Of a stretch of DNA of 64,000 bases, positions 34,713 to 43,453 are shown one piece after another. A program made the translations under genes and the position numbers. The DNA comes from CAZMBI01 sp964564675 (GTDB lineage Bacteria > Pseudomonadota > Alphaproteobacteria > Rickettsiales > UBA3002), in the NCBI GenBank assembly GCA_964564675.1, contig CAZMBI010000009.1, positions 1 to 64,000 of the forward strand. The letters are read 5' to 3'. How positions within the stretch are numbered: position 1 is the stretch's first letter; each line of letters begins with the position of its first letter. The notes under the pieces are model-generated. The model did not search any database. It had not been told where the DNA came from and was given only the letters and a program-made list of their open reading frames with translations.

Positions 34713-37430
34713 TCAGGCCAGCTTTCCGTGGCAGTGCTTGTATTTTTCGCCAGAGCCGCACGGGCAGGGTTCGTTGCGGCCGACTTTACCCCACGTGGCG
34801 GGGTTGGCCGGGTCACGGTCTTCCGGGCGCACATGGGTGCGCAGGGACTGGCCGGGCACCGGCGACGGGCGTTGCTGGCTGAGCGCCGGGTCTTCACGGC
34901 TTTCCTGCATGCGCCGCGCCATGCCCATCTCGCGCAGCTCGTTGGGATCTTCCACACGGATACGCAGATGCGCCATGCGCAGCGTAACCAGCTCACGCAG
35001 ATGCTGCAGCATCTGCTCAAACAGGCCGAACGCCTCCTGCTTATATTCGTTGAGCGGGTCGCGCTGGCCATAAGCGCGCAGGCCGATGCCCTGCCGCAGG
35101 TGGTCCAGCGACAGCAGGTGATCTTTCCATAACTGATCGAGCGTTTGCAGCAAGACCCGCTTTTGTGCGATGCGGAAGATTTCCGGTTCAAACGCCGTCG
35201 CGCGCGCCTGCATGAGCTCATCGCTCGCCGTGGTCAGCCGCTCAAGGATTTCCTCCTCGGCGATGCCTTCTTCCTCCGCCCATTCCTGAACCGGCAATTC
35301 CAGCCCGTAAATGCGGTAGATTTCTTTTTCCAGGCTTTCGCTATCCCACTCATCGGGATAGGATTTGGGCGGAATATGGCCGGTAACCAGCTGTTGATTC
35401 ACCTCGGCGCGCATCTCCTCGATGGTCTCGGAGATATCATCGGCGGTCATCAGTTCGATACGCTGTTCATAGACCACCTTGCGCTGGTCGTTCATCACGT
35501 CATCAAAGCGCAGCAGGTTTTTACGGATTTCGTAGTTGCGTTCCTCAACCTTGCGCTGGGCGCGTTCGATCGCCTTATTCATCCAGGGATGGTTGATTGA
35601 TTCGTTCTCCTGCATACCGAGTTTCTGCAGGACGCTGTCGATACGCTCCGAGCCGAAAATGCGCATCAAGTCATCCTGCAGCGAGATGAAGAATTTGGAC
35701 GCGCCGGGGTCACCCTGCCGGCCGCTGCGGCCACGCAACTGATTGTCGATGCGCCGGCTCTCGTGGCGCTCCGTGCCCAACACAAACAGGCCGCCGGCTT
35801 CGATGACGGTGGCTTTATCGCGCTCGACCTGCTGCTTCAGGCGTTCGGCGGCGACTTCATCGAGTGCTTCCTGACCGGCCTTAGCTGCGGCATCGGCCAT
35901 CAGCATTTCCAGATTGCCGCCAAGCTGAATATCGGTGCCGCGGCCGGCCATGTTGGTGGCGATGGTGACCGCGCCCGGCTGGCCGGCCTGCGCGATGATC
36001 TGCGCTTCCAGCTCGTGATAGCGCGCGTTAAGCACGTGATGCGGAATCTTGGCTTTTTTGAGGTCTTTGGAAAACGCTTCCGATTTTTCGATACTGACGG
36101 TCCCCACCAGCACCGGTTGCTGCCGCTCGTGACATTCCCGGATGAGTTCGATCACCGCCCGGTCGCGCTCCGGGCCGGTGCGGTAAATCGCGTCATCCTC
36201 GTCGGCCCGCTGAACCGGCAGATTCGTCGGAATTTCCACCACGTCGAGCTTGTAAATATCATTAAACTCGGCGGCCTCGGTCATGGCGGTCCCGGTCATC
36301 CCGGAGAGTTTATGATATAGCCGGAAATAATTCTGGAAGGTAATCGAGGCCAGCGTCTGGTTCTCGTTTTGAATCGGCACCTGTTCCTTGGCCTCCAGCG
36401 CCTGATGCAGGCCCTCCGAGTAGCGCCGGCCTTCCATCATGCGGCCGGTAAATTCATCGATGATGACCACGCGCTGGTCTTTAACGATGTAATGCACATC
36501 GCGCTGATAGAGCTTGTGCGCGCGAATGGCCTGGTTGATGTGATGCACCAGCGTGACGTTGCTGATGTCATACAGGCTGGTGCCTTCCTCCAGCATGCCG
36601 GCTTTGGCCAGTAACTGCTCGACATGGGCGACCCCGTCCTCGTTGAGCGTCACCGAGCGGCTTTTTTCGTCGATCTCGACATGCTCGTCGCCGATTTGCG
36701 GCATCAGCTTTTCAATCTGGTCATATAGTGCCGAGTTGTCTTCGGTTGGCCCGGAAATAATCAGCGGGGTGCGCGCCTCGTCGATGAGGATCGAATCCAC
36801 CTCGTCGACAATGGCATAATGAAACGGCCGGTGGACCATCTCCTCCTGGCTGTATTTCATGTTATCGCGCAGGTAATCGAAGCCCATCTCGTTATTGGTG
36901 GCATAGGTGATATCGCAGGCATACGCGGCGCGGCGTTCGTCATCATCCATGGTATGCTTGATGACGCCGACGCTCAGGCCGAGAAATTGATAGATTCTGC
37001 CCATCCAGGCGGCGTCGCGTTCGGCCAGATAATCATTGACAGTCACGATGTGCACGCCCTCTCCGGTGAGGGCGTTGAGGTAGGCGGCAAGAGTGGCGAC
37101 CAGCGTTTTCCCTTCACCGGTTTTCATTTCGGCGATGAGTCCTTTGTGCAGCACGATACCGCCGATTAACTGCACGTCGAAATGGCGCATGCCCAACGTG
37201 CGCACCGCGGCCTCGCGGACCACGGCAAACGCTTCGTGCAGCAGGCGATCAACCGGCTCGCCCTCGGCCAGGCGCTGGCGGAAGGCATCGGTTTTGGCGC
37301 GCAAGGTGTCGTCGCTTAGCGCCTGCATCTCGCTTTCCAGGGCGTTAATCCGCTCGATATCGCGCTGGAAACTTTTGACGAGGCGCTCATTGGCGCTGCC
37401 AAACAGCTTTTTGGCAAAATTTCCTATCAT
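34713..37430 (-). CDS. secA: Preprotein translocase ATPase SecA
   Basis: A 905-residue motor that drives proteins through SecYEG. Walker A MKTGEGKT is at 102-109, and the DEAD-like DEVDSILIDEAR is near 208-219. The preprotein-binding and helical scaffold domains are complete. The C-terminal zinc-binding tail CPCGSGEKYKHCH (Cys889, Cys891, Cys900, His901), which binds SecB and phospholipid, is present. It is divergent from a parvulin gene with a 179-bp shared upstream region. Confidence 0.97.
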   Translation of the reverse strand: MIGNFAKKLFGSANERLVKSFQRDIERINALESEMQALSDDTLRAKTDAFRQRLAEGEPVDRLLHEAFAVVREAAVRTLGMRHFDVQLIGGIVLHKGLIAEMKTGEGKTLVATLAAYLNALTGEGVHIVTVNDYLAERDAAWMGRIYQFLGLSVGVIKHTMDDDERRAAYACDITYATNNEMGFDYLRDNMKYSQEEMVHRPFHYAIVDEVDSILIDEARTPLIISGPTEDNSALYDQIEKLMPQIGDEHVEIDEKSRSVTLNEDGVAHVEQLLAKAGMLEEGTSLYDISNVTLVHHINQAIRAHKLYQRDVHYIVKDQRVVIIDEFTGRMMEGRRYSEGLHQALEAKEQVPIQNENQTLASITFQNYFRLYHKLSGMTGTAMTEAAEFNDIYKLDVVEIPTNLPVQRADEDDAIYRTGPERDRAVIELIRECHERQQPVLVGTVSIEKSEAFSKDLKKAKIPHHVLNARYHELEAQIIAQAGQPGAVTIATNMAGRGTDIQLGGNLEMLMADAAAKAGQEALDEVAAERLKQQVERDKATVIEAGGLFVLGTERHESRRIDNQLRGRSGRQGDPGASKFFISLQDDLMRIFGSERIDSVLQKLGMQENESINHPWMNKAIERAQRKVEERNYEIRKNLLRFDDVMNDQRKVVYEQRIELMTADDISETIEEMRAEVNQQLVTGHIPPKSYPDEWDSESLEKEIYRIYGLELPVQEWAEEEGIAEEEILERLTTASDELMQARATAFEPEIFRIAQKRVLLQTLDQLWKDHLLSLDHLRQGIGLRAYGQRDPLNEYKQEAFGLFEQMLQHLRELVTLRMAHLRIRVEDPNELREMGMARRMQESREDPALSQQRPSPVPGQSLRTHVRPEDRDPANPATWGKVGRNEPCPCGSGEKYKHCHGKLA

Positions 37431-37609
37431 CTACGGCTCTTTATCATGCATGAGACATAAGGCCCGCGCGGCGTGATGTCAATTCGCCCGGCGCCTGATA
37501 TGCCCGCTTTCCGGATCGCTGGGGATGCGCCTCATACTTAAACTTGAATCGTAAGGGTTTTTGTGCCATAGCCAAGTGAATTTCTTTCAACCGCAAAAGG
37601 ATATCTATT

Positions 37610-38488
37610 ATGCCCCGCTTTGTTCACACCTTACTGGCCAGCTCGGTGCTGGCGTTAAGCTCCGCCGCATTCGCCGCTGACGATTATGTGATTCTGGAAG
37701 TCGGCGACCGGGAAATCAAAAAATCAGAAGTGCAAACCGTTTGGGAAGGCCTGTTCCCCACCGGAGCCGCGCCTCAGTTTGATACCGTGGAAGAATCGAT
37801 TCGGCAGAACGTGCTGCGCGGCGTGGCCAGCGAATATCTGCTGCATCAGGAAGCGCTCGAGGCGGGCGTGATGGATAATGAGGCGGTGCAGCGCAAAATT
37901 GATGAGGCCAAGCGCAAGCTGGTGGTCCGCCATTATATCGACAATAAAAGCAAGAATCTGGTTTCAGAAGAAGCCATCCGCGCCGAATATGAAAAAATGA
38001 AAGAGGAGATGGCCGATCAAGAGGAAATCCGCGCCCGCCACATTCTGGTGGAACAGGAGGACAAAGCGGAGCATCTGCGCGCCAAGCTCAAAGACGGTGC
38101 CGATTTTGAAGAGCTGGCGAAAGCGCACTCCAAAGACCCGGGCAGTAAAAATCAGGGCGGTGATCTGGGTTATTTTACGCAGGACAAAATGGTCCCCGCC
38201 TTTACCGAAGCCGCGTTTAAACTGGAAGAAGGCGAGATTTCCGAACTGGTGAAAAGCGGGTTCGGCTGGCATCTGATTAAGGTGGAAGACCGCCGCCAGA
38301 TGGAAGCGCCGCCTTACGAAGAAGCCAAAGAAAACATCAAATCGCGCCTGGCTGAGGAACAACTCAATGAGCATGTCAACCGGCTGGTCGATCAAACCGA
38401 TATCACCTATTATGGGCCCGACGGCAGCGAGCGCGAATTGAGCAAAGTGCCGGACAGCACGCAAGACAACCGCGCCGCGGCGGAGTAA
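37610..38488 (+). CDS. Periplasmic parvulin-type peptidyl-prolyl isomerase
   Basis: A 292-residue exported foldase. The signal peptide MPRFVHTLLASSVLALSSAA (cut near AFAAD) is followed by an N-terminal SurA/PrsA-like helical region and a PPIC domain at about residues 138-232 (IRARHILVEQEDKAEHLRA through FGWHLIKVEDRR). The short C-terminal tail is charged. AAAAGGATAT precedes the ATG. The argJ ATG follows the stop directly, without spacing. It is a second periplasmic isomerase in addition to SurA. Confidence 0.92.
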   Translation: MPRFVHTLLASSVLALSSAAFAADDYVILEVGDREIKKSEVQTVWEGLFPTGAAPQFDTVEESIRQNVLRGVASEYLLHQEALEAGVMDNEAVQRKIDEAKRKLVVRHYIDNKSKNLVSEEAIRAEYEKMKEEMADQEEIRARHILVEQEDKAEHLRAKLKDGADFEELAKAHSKDPGSKNQGGDLGYFTQDKMVPAFTEAAFKLEEGEISELVKSGFGWHLIKVEDRRQMEAPPYEEAKENIKSRLAEEQLNEHVNRLVDQTDITYYGPDGSERELSKVPDSTQDNRAAAE

Positions 38489-39730
38489 ATGGCGTTGCCA
38501 CAATCGCCTTTAGCACCCCGGGCGTGGGCGGTGTTGCCGCCGGTTGACGGCGTGCGACTGGCCACCGCCGCGCTCGGGCTGCGCTATCATGACCGTCCGG
38601 ATGTGCTGCTGATGGAATGCGCGCCGGGCACCAGCGTGGCCGGCGTGTTCACCCGCTCCACCACAGCCGCCGCGCCGGTGCGCTGGTGCCGCGAGGCGCT
38701 GGCGGCGTACACCACCGATAAACCCAGCCTGCTGCTGGTCAATGCCGGGCAGGCCAACGCCTTCACCGGCAAGCAGGGAATGGCCGATGCCAAGGCCTGC
38801 GCGGCGGCCTTGAGTGAACAGCATGTCTGCCCGCAGCATAATGTCATGCTGGCCTCCACCGGGGTGATCGGTGAAGCGCTGCCGGTGGATGCCTTGCTGG
38901 CGGCGCTGCCGGTGCTTAAGCAAGAGCTTGCAGAAACGCCATGGGCGGAGGCATCGGCGGCGATCGGCACCACCGACACCTTTCCCAAGCGGCTGAGCAC
39001 GCAAGTGAATCTGCTCGGCCACACGGTGACCATCAACGGCATTGCCAAGGGCTCGGGCATGATTTCGCCGAACATGGCAACCATGCTGGCGTTTGTTTTT
39101 ACCGATGCGGCGATTGCGCCTGATGTCTGGCAGCACCTGCTTGAGGAGAGCAATGCCGTTTCCTTTAACTGCATCACAGTGGACGGCGACAGTTCCACCA
39201 ACGATACGCTGCTGGCGTATGCCACCGGCGCCGCCGGCAACGAGGTGGTGGACAATCTGCACGATCCGCATTTTCACGATTTCCGTACGGCGTTTCACGA
39301 GCTGCTGACCGAGCTAGCGAAACTGGTGGTGTGCGACGGCGAGGGCGCGCGCAAATTTATCACCGTGCATGTCAACGGCGCGGAGAGCAAAGCCGGCGCC
39401 CACCGTATCGCCATGGCGATTGCCAACTCGCCGCTGGTGAAAACCGCGATTGCCGGTGAGGACGCCAACTGGGGGCGCATCGTGATGGCCATCGGCAAAA
39501 CGCTGGAGCCGATTCGCCAGGAAGATATTTCGATTGCCTTCGGCGATCACATCATCGCCCGCAGCGGCGCCGCGCTGCCCGGCTATGAGGAAGGCCCGGT
39601 AGCGGAATATATGACGGAACAGGCCATTGATATCACGGTTGAGGTCGGCCATGGCATAGGTGAGGCCAAAGTCTGGACATGCGATCTCACGCAGGGCTAT
39701 ATCGATATTAACGCGGACTATCGCAGCTGA
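38489..39730 (+). CDS. argJ: Bifunctional glutamate N-acetyltransferase/amino-acid acetyltransferase
   Basis: A 413-residue ornithine acetyltransferase-family enzyme for the cyclic arginine pathway. The self-cleavage site is KGSGMISPNMATMLAF with Thr198 as the nucleophile of the mature beta chain. TRSTTAAAPVRWC and the end region CDLTQGYIDINADYRS match the family. Start and stop abut the parvulin gene (TAAATG), so it depends on coupling. Whether it also makes N-acetylglutamate from acetyl-CoA cannot be read from sequence. Confidence 0.95.
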   Translation: MALPQSPLAPRAWAVLPPVDGVRLATAALGLRYHDRPDVLLMECAPGTSVAGVFTRSTTAAAPVRWCREALAAYTTDKPSLLLVNAGQANAFTGKQGMADAKACAAALSEQHVCPQHNVMLASTGVIGEALPVDALLAALPVLKQELAETPWAEASAAIGTTDTFPKRLSTQVNLLGHTVTINGIAKGSGMISPNMATMLAFVFTDAAIAPDVWQHLLEESNAVSFNCITVDGDSSTNDTLLAYATGAAGNEVVDNLHDPHFHDFRTAFHELLTELAKLVVCDGEGARKFITVHVNGAESKAGAHRIAMAIANSPLVKTAIAGEDANWGRIVMAIGKTLEPIRQEDISIAFGDHIIARSGAALPGYEEGPVAEYMTEQAIDITVEVGHGIGEAKVWTCDLTQGYIDINADYRS

Positions 39731-39777
39731 GCTGTCAATCCCGGCAAGTCACCCCAACACGCTGAGCGCCATACCCC

Positions 39778-40179
39778 ATGCAGATTGTCACCGTCTCGGC
39801 CGTTGCCATGATCGATCCCGATAACCGGGTGCTGCTCGCCCAGCGCCCCGCCGGCAAGGCCATGGCCGGCATGTGGGAGTTTCCCGGCGGCAAGGTGGAG
39901 CCGGGCGAGACGCCGGAGGCGACCGTGCTGCGCGAAATCCGCGAGGAGCTCGATGTCACATTATGCGAACGCTGTATGGCACCGCTGAGCTTTATTAGCC
40001 ATGCCTATGACGATTTTCACCTGGTGATGCTGCTTTATACCTGCCGTAAATGGGAGGGCATGCCCAAAGCGCTGGAAGATCAGGCGTTGACCTGGAAGTT
40101 CCCGCGGGAGATGCCGGCCCTGCCCATGCCGCCGGCCGATGTGCCGCTGGTGGCGGCGCTGCGCGATTGGTTGCAATAA
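39778..40179 (+). CDS. mutT: 8-oxo-dGTP diphosphatase MutT-like Nudix hydrolase
   Basis: A 133-residue Nudix protein. The Nudix box GKVEPGETPEATVLREIREE (about residues 38-57) matches GX5EX7REUXEE. The region GMWEFPGG and the C-terminal half agree with MutT. It removes oxidised dGTP from the nucleotide pool. It follows argJ with a 47-nt gap, a neighbour order found in several Alphaproteobacteria. Confidence 0.88.
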   Translation: MQIVTVSAVAMIDPDNRVLLAQRPAGKAMAGMWEFPGGKVEPGETPEATVLREIREELDVTLCERCMAPLSFISHAYDDFHLVMLLYTCRKWEGMPKALEDQALTWKFPREMPALPMPPADVPLVAALRDWLQ

Positions 40180-40201
40180 ACGCGCGTGATGGCGGCATAA
40201 T

Positions 40202-41005
40202 CTAAGATGCCCACCCCGTCAGGGTGACCAGTTCAAACGTGGCGCGGATACGCCTCGGCTCGCCTGCGGCGGGGTAATGTTGGGCATAATACTGCGCCGC
40301 CAGCGGAAACAGCCCGCGCGGGAAAATGCCACGATGCTGCGCCAGCAGCATATTGGTCTCGGCCATGCCGCGCAGATCCTGCATCAGGGCCAGCGCATTG
40401 TCATAGGTCACGGTCAGCGTTTCCGAATCGGCCGTGGGTAGGACAAACCCCGCGCGCTGCAGCAGATTGCCGCCGTCGCGGATATCGATCGCCGGGGCAA
40501 TCTGCGGGCTGACTCCCTGGCGCAGGGTGCTTTGCGCATGCGCCAGGCTGTGACGCAGCTCGATGAGGGTATTGGCGCCGGGCAGCACCGCCATGAACAG
40601 CCCCTGATCCTGCAGCGCCCGGCGGATTTGGGCGAGCGCCCCGGGCAGGTCGTTGGTCCAGTGAAGCGAAAGTGCGCTGAGCGCCACCTCCAGCCTCCCG
40701 TGTGCGAAGGGCAGCCATTCGGGGTTGCATTGCACCGCCGGCCCCGCGCAACGGGCCAGCATGCCCCGGCTGATATCGGCTTCGATCAGATACGGAATGC
40801 GCCCGGCCAGCGCCGCGCGTAACTGGCCGCTATGACAGCCCAGATCAAGGCCGGTGTGAAAGCGGCGCTGCACATCGTCCAGCCGGCCGGCCAGGCGTTC
40901 GGCGGCGGCGCGCACCAGAAAATCATGCGCGCCGAACGCCGGCACCGCCCGGTCACGGCGTAATTGAAGCAGACGGGTATAAAAAAGCGTGTTACTATCC
41001 GTCAT
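40202..41005 (-). CDS. SAM-dependent methyltransferase-fold protein, NDUFAF5/BioC-like
   Basis: A 267-residue protein. The N-terminal LFYTRLLQLRRDRAVPAF resembles the NDUFAF5 family start. The SAM site is TGLDLGCHSGQLRAAL (about residues 50-65), and SALSLHWTNDLPGALAQIRR is characteristic. In mitochondria NDUFAF5 hydroxylates an arginine of the NDUFS7 complex I subunit; alphaproteobacterial orthologues may do the same. A BioC role in biotin synthesis is the alternative. Its ATG (CAT at 41003-41005) is immediately head-to-head with the comF ATG. Confidence 0.8.
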   Translation of the reverse strand: MTDSNTLFYTRLLQLRRDRAVPAFGAHDFLVRAAAERLAGRLDDVQRRFHTGLDLGCHSGQLRAALAGRIPYLIEADISRGMLARCAGPAVQCNPEWLPFAHGRLEVALSALSLHWTNDLPGALAQIRRALQDQGLFMAVLPGANTLIELRHSLAHAQSTLRQGVSPQIAPAIDIRDGGNLLQRAGFVLPTADSETLTVTYDNALALMQDLRGMAETNMLLAQHRGIFPRGLFPLAAQYYAQHYPAAGEPRRIRATFELVTLTGWAS

Positions 41006-41761
41006 ATGCGGGATGTGTATCGCATTTTGCGTGAAAACGCCATGCCCTTACTGCATGTCGGGCTCAACCTATGCCTGCCGCCGCGCTGCAGCGCCTGCGG
41101 CTGCATTACTGAATCCGCCCACGGGCTGTGTACCGATTGTTTCCGGGCCATCGCCTTTATCGATGCGCCCTATTGCCGCTTATGCGGTTTTCCGTTTGGC
41201 TTTGCGCTGGGGGAGGAGGCATTGTGCGGGCATTGCCTGCACGATGCGCCGCGCTATCATGCGGCGCGCGCGGTATGGCATTATGACGCCACTACGCGCG
41301 AGCTGATCACACGCTTCAAATATCATGACCGCACCGACCGGGCGCCGTTTTATGGCCGGCTGCTGGCTCGCGCCGCGCATGATATCCTGCCGGGCAGCGC
41401 GGTCATCGTGCCGGTACCGCTGCATCCGCGTCGCTTGCTGCAGCGCAAATATAACCAATCGGCCCTGCTGGCCTTTGCGCTGGCCGATCAATGCCATCTG
41501 CCCGTGCTGCCCGACGGCCTGCTGCGCGTGCGCCATACTACGCCGCAGGCGGGACTGACGCGTGCGCAACGCCTGCATAATGTCAACGGCGCCTTTCAGG
41601 TGAATCATCGTCGGGCGCAGGCATTGCGCGGTAAGGGCGTCTTACTGATTGACGATGTGATGACCACCGGCGCCACCATTGAGGCTTGCGTGGACGTGCT
41701 GCACGGGGGCGGCGCGGCGCGCGTGAACGTGCTCACGCTGGCGCGCACGGTACGGGAATAA
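41006..41761 (+). CDS. comF: ComF family protein (phosphoribosyltransferase fold)
   Basis: A 251-residue protein with two N-terminal zinc-ribbon-like Cys pairs (Cys28/31/42/45 in CSACG...LCTDC and Cys57/60/74/77 in CRLCG...CGHC), followed by a PRTase domain whose PRPP loop is VLLIDDVMTTGAT near residue 213. ComF homologues function in DNA uptake for natural transformation. The start at 41006 shares the palindrome CATATG with the opposite gene; an ATG at 41042 is an alternative start that would keep the first Cys motif. Confidence 0.87.
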   Translation: MRDVYRILRENAMPLLHVGLNLCLPPRCSACGCITESAHGLCTDCFRAIAFIDAPYCRLCGFPFGFALGEEALCGHCLHDAPRYHAARAVWHYDATTRELITRFKYHDRTDRAPFYGRLLARAAHDILPGSAVIVPVPLHPRRLLQRKYNQSALLAFALADQCHLPVLPDGLLRVRHTTPQAGLTRAQRLHNVNGAFQVNHRRAQALRGKGVLLIDDVMTTGATIEACVDVLHGGGAARVNVLTLARTVRE

Positions 41762-41766
41762 ACCCT

Positions 41767-42585
41767 ATGACACAACCACTCACCATCGCCTGTTTGCAGC
41801 TGAATGCAGGTAGCGATATCCAGGAAAACGCTGAGGCTATCACAGCGCTGGCCGAGCAGGCCTGCGACCGCGGCGCGCAACTGTTGGCCCTGCCGGAAAA
41901 TGCCTATTTCATGCGCGGGGATGACAGGACGGCCCCGCCGGCGGAGACCATGGACTCGCATCCGGGCATCGCCCATGCCCGGGCGCTGGCCACGCGGCTG
42001 TCATGCTGGATGCTGGTGGGTTCCGTATTTGTCAGTTCTGGTAAGCGCTGGGCCAACCGCTGCCTGCTGATTAACCCCCAGGGGCAGTTGGCGGCGCAAT
42101 ACGACAAAATACACCTGTTCGATATCGATTTCGGCGACGGTGAGACGTACCGCGAATCCGACCGCATTGCCGCCGGAAAGCGCATGGCGCTGGCCGAACT
42201 GCCCTGCGGCCGGCTGGGCATGAGCATTTGTTATGATGTGCGTTTCCCGGGGTTATACCGCGCGCTGGCCCATGACGGTGCGATCGCCTGCGCGGTGCCC
42301 TCGGCCTTTACCCACCGCACCGGTCAGGCGCACTGGCATGTGCTGCTGCGCGCGCGGGCCATTGAAAATGGCTGCTATATCATCGCTCCGGCGCAGTGCG
42401 GCACGCATCCGGGCGGGCGGCGCACCTACGGCCATTCATTGATCATCGACCCGTGGGGAGAGGTGCTGGCGGAAGCCGGCGAAGACGCGCCGGGGGTAAC
42501 TCTCGCCACCATCGACCCGGTGCGGGTGGATGCGGTGCGCCGGCGCTTGCCGGTTTTGCAGCATGAAAGAGCGCTTAGCCGTTAG
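41767..42585 (+). CDS. Nitrilase-superfamily carbon-nitrogen hydrolase (Nit-like)
   Basis: A 272-residue amidase. The catalytic triad is Glu44 (LPENAYF), Lys114 (YDKIHLFD) and Cys155 (SICYDVRFP). It resembles the Nit1/Nit2 branch, members of which hydrolyse deaminated glutathione or omega-amides; the substrate is inferred only. It starts 5 nt after comF. In many relatives a glutaredoxin gene lies between these two; it is absent here. The stop overlaps the ubiG stop convergently by 4 bp. Confidence 0.87.
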   Translation: MTQPLTIACLQLNAGSDIQENAEAITALAEQACDRGAQLLALPENAYFMRGDDRTAPPAETMDSHPGIAHARALATRLSCWMLVGSVFVSSGKRWANRCLLINPQGQLAAQYDKIHLFDIDFGDGETYRESDRIAAGKRMALAELPCGRLGMSICYDVRFPGLYRALAHDGAIACAVPSAFTHRTGQAHWHVLLRARAIENGCYIIAPAQCGTHPGGRRTYGHSLIIDPWGEVLAEAGEDAPGVTLATIDPVRVDAVRRRLPVLQHERALSR

Positions 42586-43424
42586 CTATCAACCGGTTTG
42601 CATGCCACCATCAGATAATTGACGTCGAGGTCTGTCTCGCTGAGATACCATTGCCACTTCATGGGATTGAGCACCATGCCGCGTAGCTCGACCAACTCCA
42701 TGCCGTTGGCGTGCACGCCGTCGACCATTTCCGACGGGCGCACGAATTTTTGCCACTGATGGGTGCCGCGCGGCAACAGCCGCAGCACATATTCGGCCCC
42801 GATTTTAGCCATCAGAAGCGACTTTACGGTGCGGTTGATGGTGGTCATCACCAGTAGCCCACCGGGTTTGACCAGCGCCGCGCAGGAGGTGATAAAGGCC
42901 TGCGGATCGGTGACATGTTCGATAATTTCCAGCGCCAAAACGGTATCGAAGCCGTTGTCATCATGGCCGGCGGGGGCGTTTTCGCCCGGGCGCGGCCCCT
43001 CCCGCGGCCCTGATTCGGCGAATGTTGCCGCCAGACCTTCTGCCGTTTCCACGCGATAATCGATGGCCAGCCCGCTTTGCTCGGCATGGGTTTTAGCCAC
43101 GCCGATGTTTTTCTGTGAGGCGTCGATGCCGGTGACTGCGGCGCCAAGACGGGCCATCGGCTCACAGATCAGGCCGCCGCCGCAGCCTATATCCACCAGG
43201 GTCAGGCCCTCAAAGGGGCGCAGCGCGGCCTTGTCGCGGATAAAATGCCGGCACATATGATCTTTGATATAGCCGATACGCAGCGGGTTAATCTCGTGGA
43301 GGGGTTTGAATTTGCCGGTAGGATCCCACCATTGCGCGGCCAGCCGCGAGAACTGGGCGACCTCATCCGGGTCAACCGAGCCGCCGGCAGGGGGTGCATC
43401 ACTTCGTTGCGTTTGTGCGACCAT
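42582..43424 (-). CDS. ubiG: Ubiquinone biosynthesis O-methyltransferase UbiG
   Basis: A 280-residue SAM methyltransferase for the two O-methylations of ubiquinone synthesis. FSRLAAQWWDPTGKFKPLH, the SAM loop LVDIGCGGGLICEPMARLG (about residues 76-94) and PRGTHQWQKFVRP are all family-typical. An insertion of about 20 residues (SGPREGPRPGENAPAGHDDN, about 138-157) interrupts the normal stretch before FDTVLALEIIEHV; it is encoded by very GC-rich, partly self-complementary DNA. It diverges from the TPR-methyltransferase gene with a 29-bp gap. Confidence 0.94.
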   Translation of the reverse strand: MVAQTQRSDAPPAGGSVDPDEVAQFSRLAAQWWDPTGKFKPLHEINPLRIGYIKDHMCRHFIRDKAALRPFEGLTLVDIGCGGGLICEPMARLGAAVTGIDASQKNIGVAKTHAEQSGLAIDYRVETAEGLAATFAESGPREGPRPGENAPAGHDDNGFDTVLALEIIEHVTDPQAFITSCAALVKPGGLLVMTTINRTVKSLLMAKIGAEYVLRLLPRGTHQWQKFVRPSEMVDGVHANGMELVELRGMVLNPMKWQWYLSETDLDVNYLMVACKPVDS

Positions 43425-43453
43425 GGCGGTAGATTAGAGGAAACGCAGGGGAG

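Noticed and set aside
33775..34761. A 328-codon minus-strand frame opposite the second cassette gene
   Set aside because: Arg/His-rich shadow composition, overlaps the secA end, and the plus-strand frame has better start context and composition.
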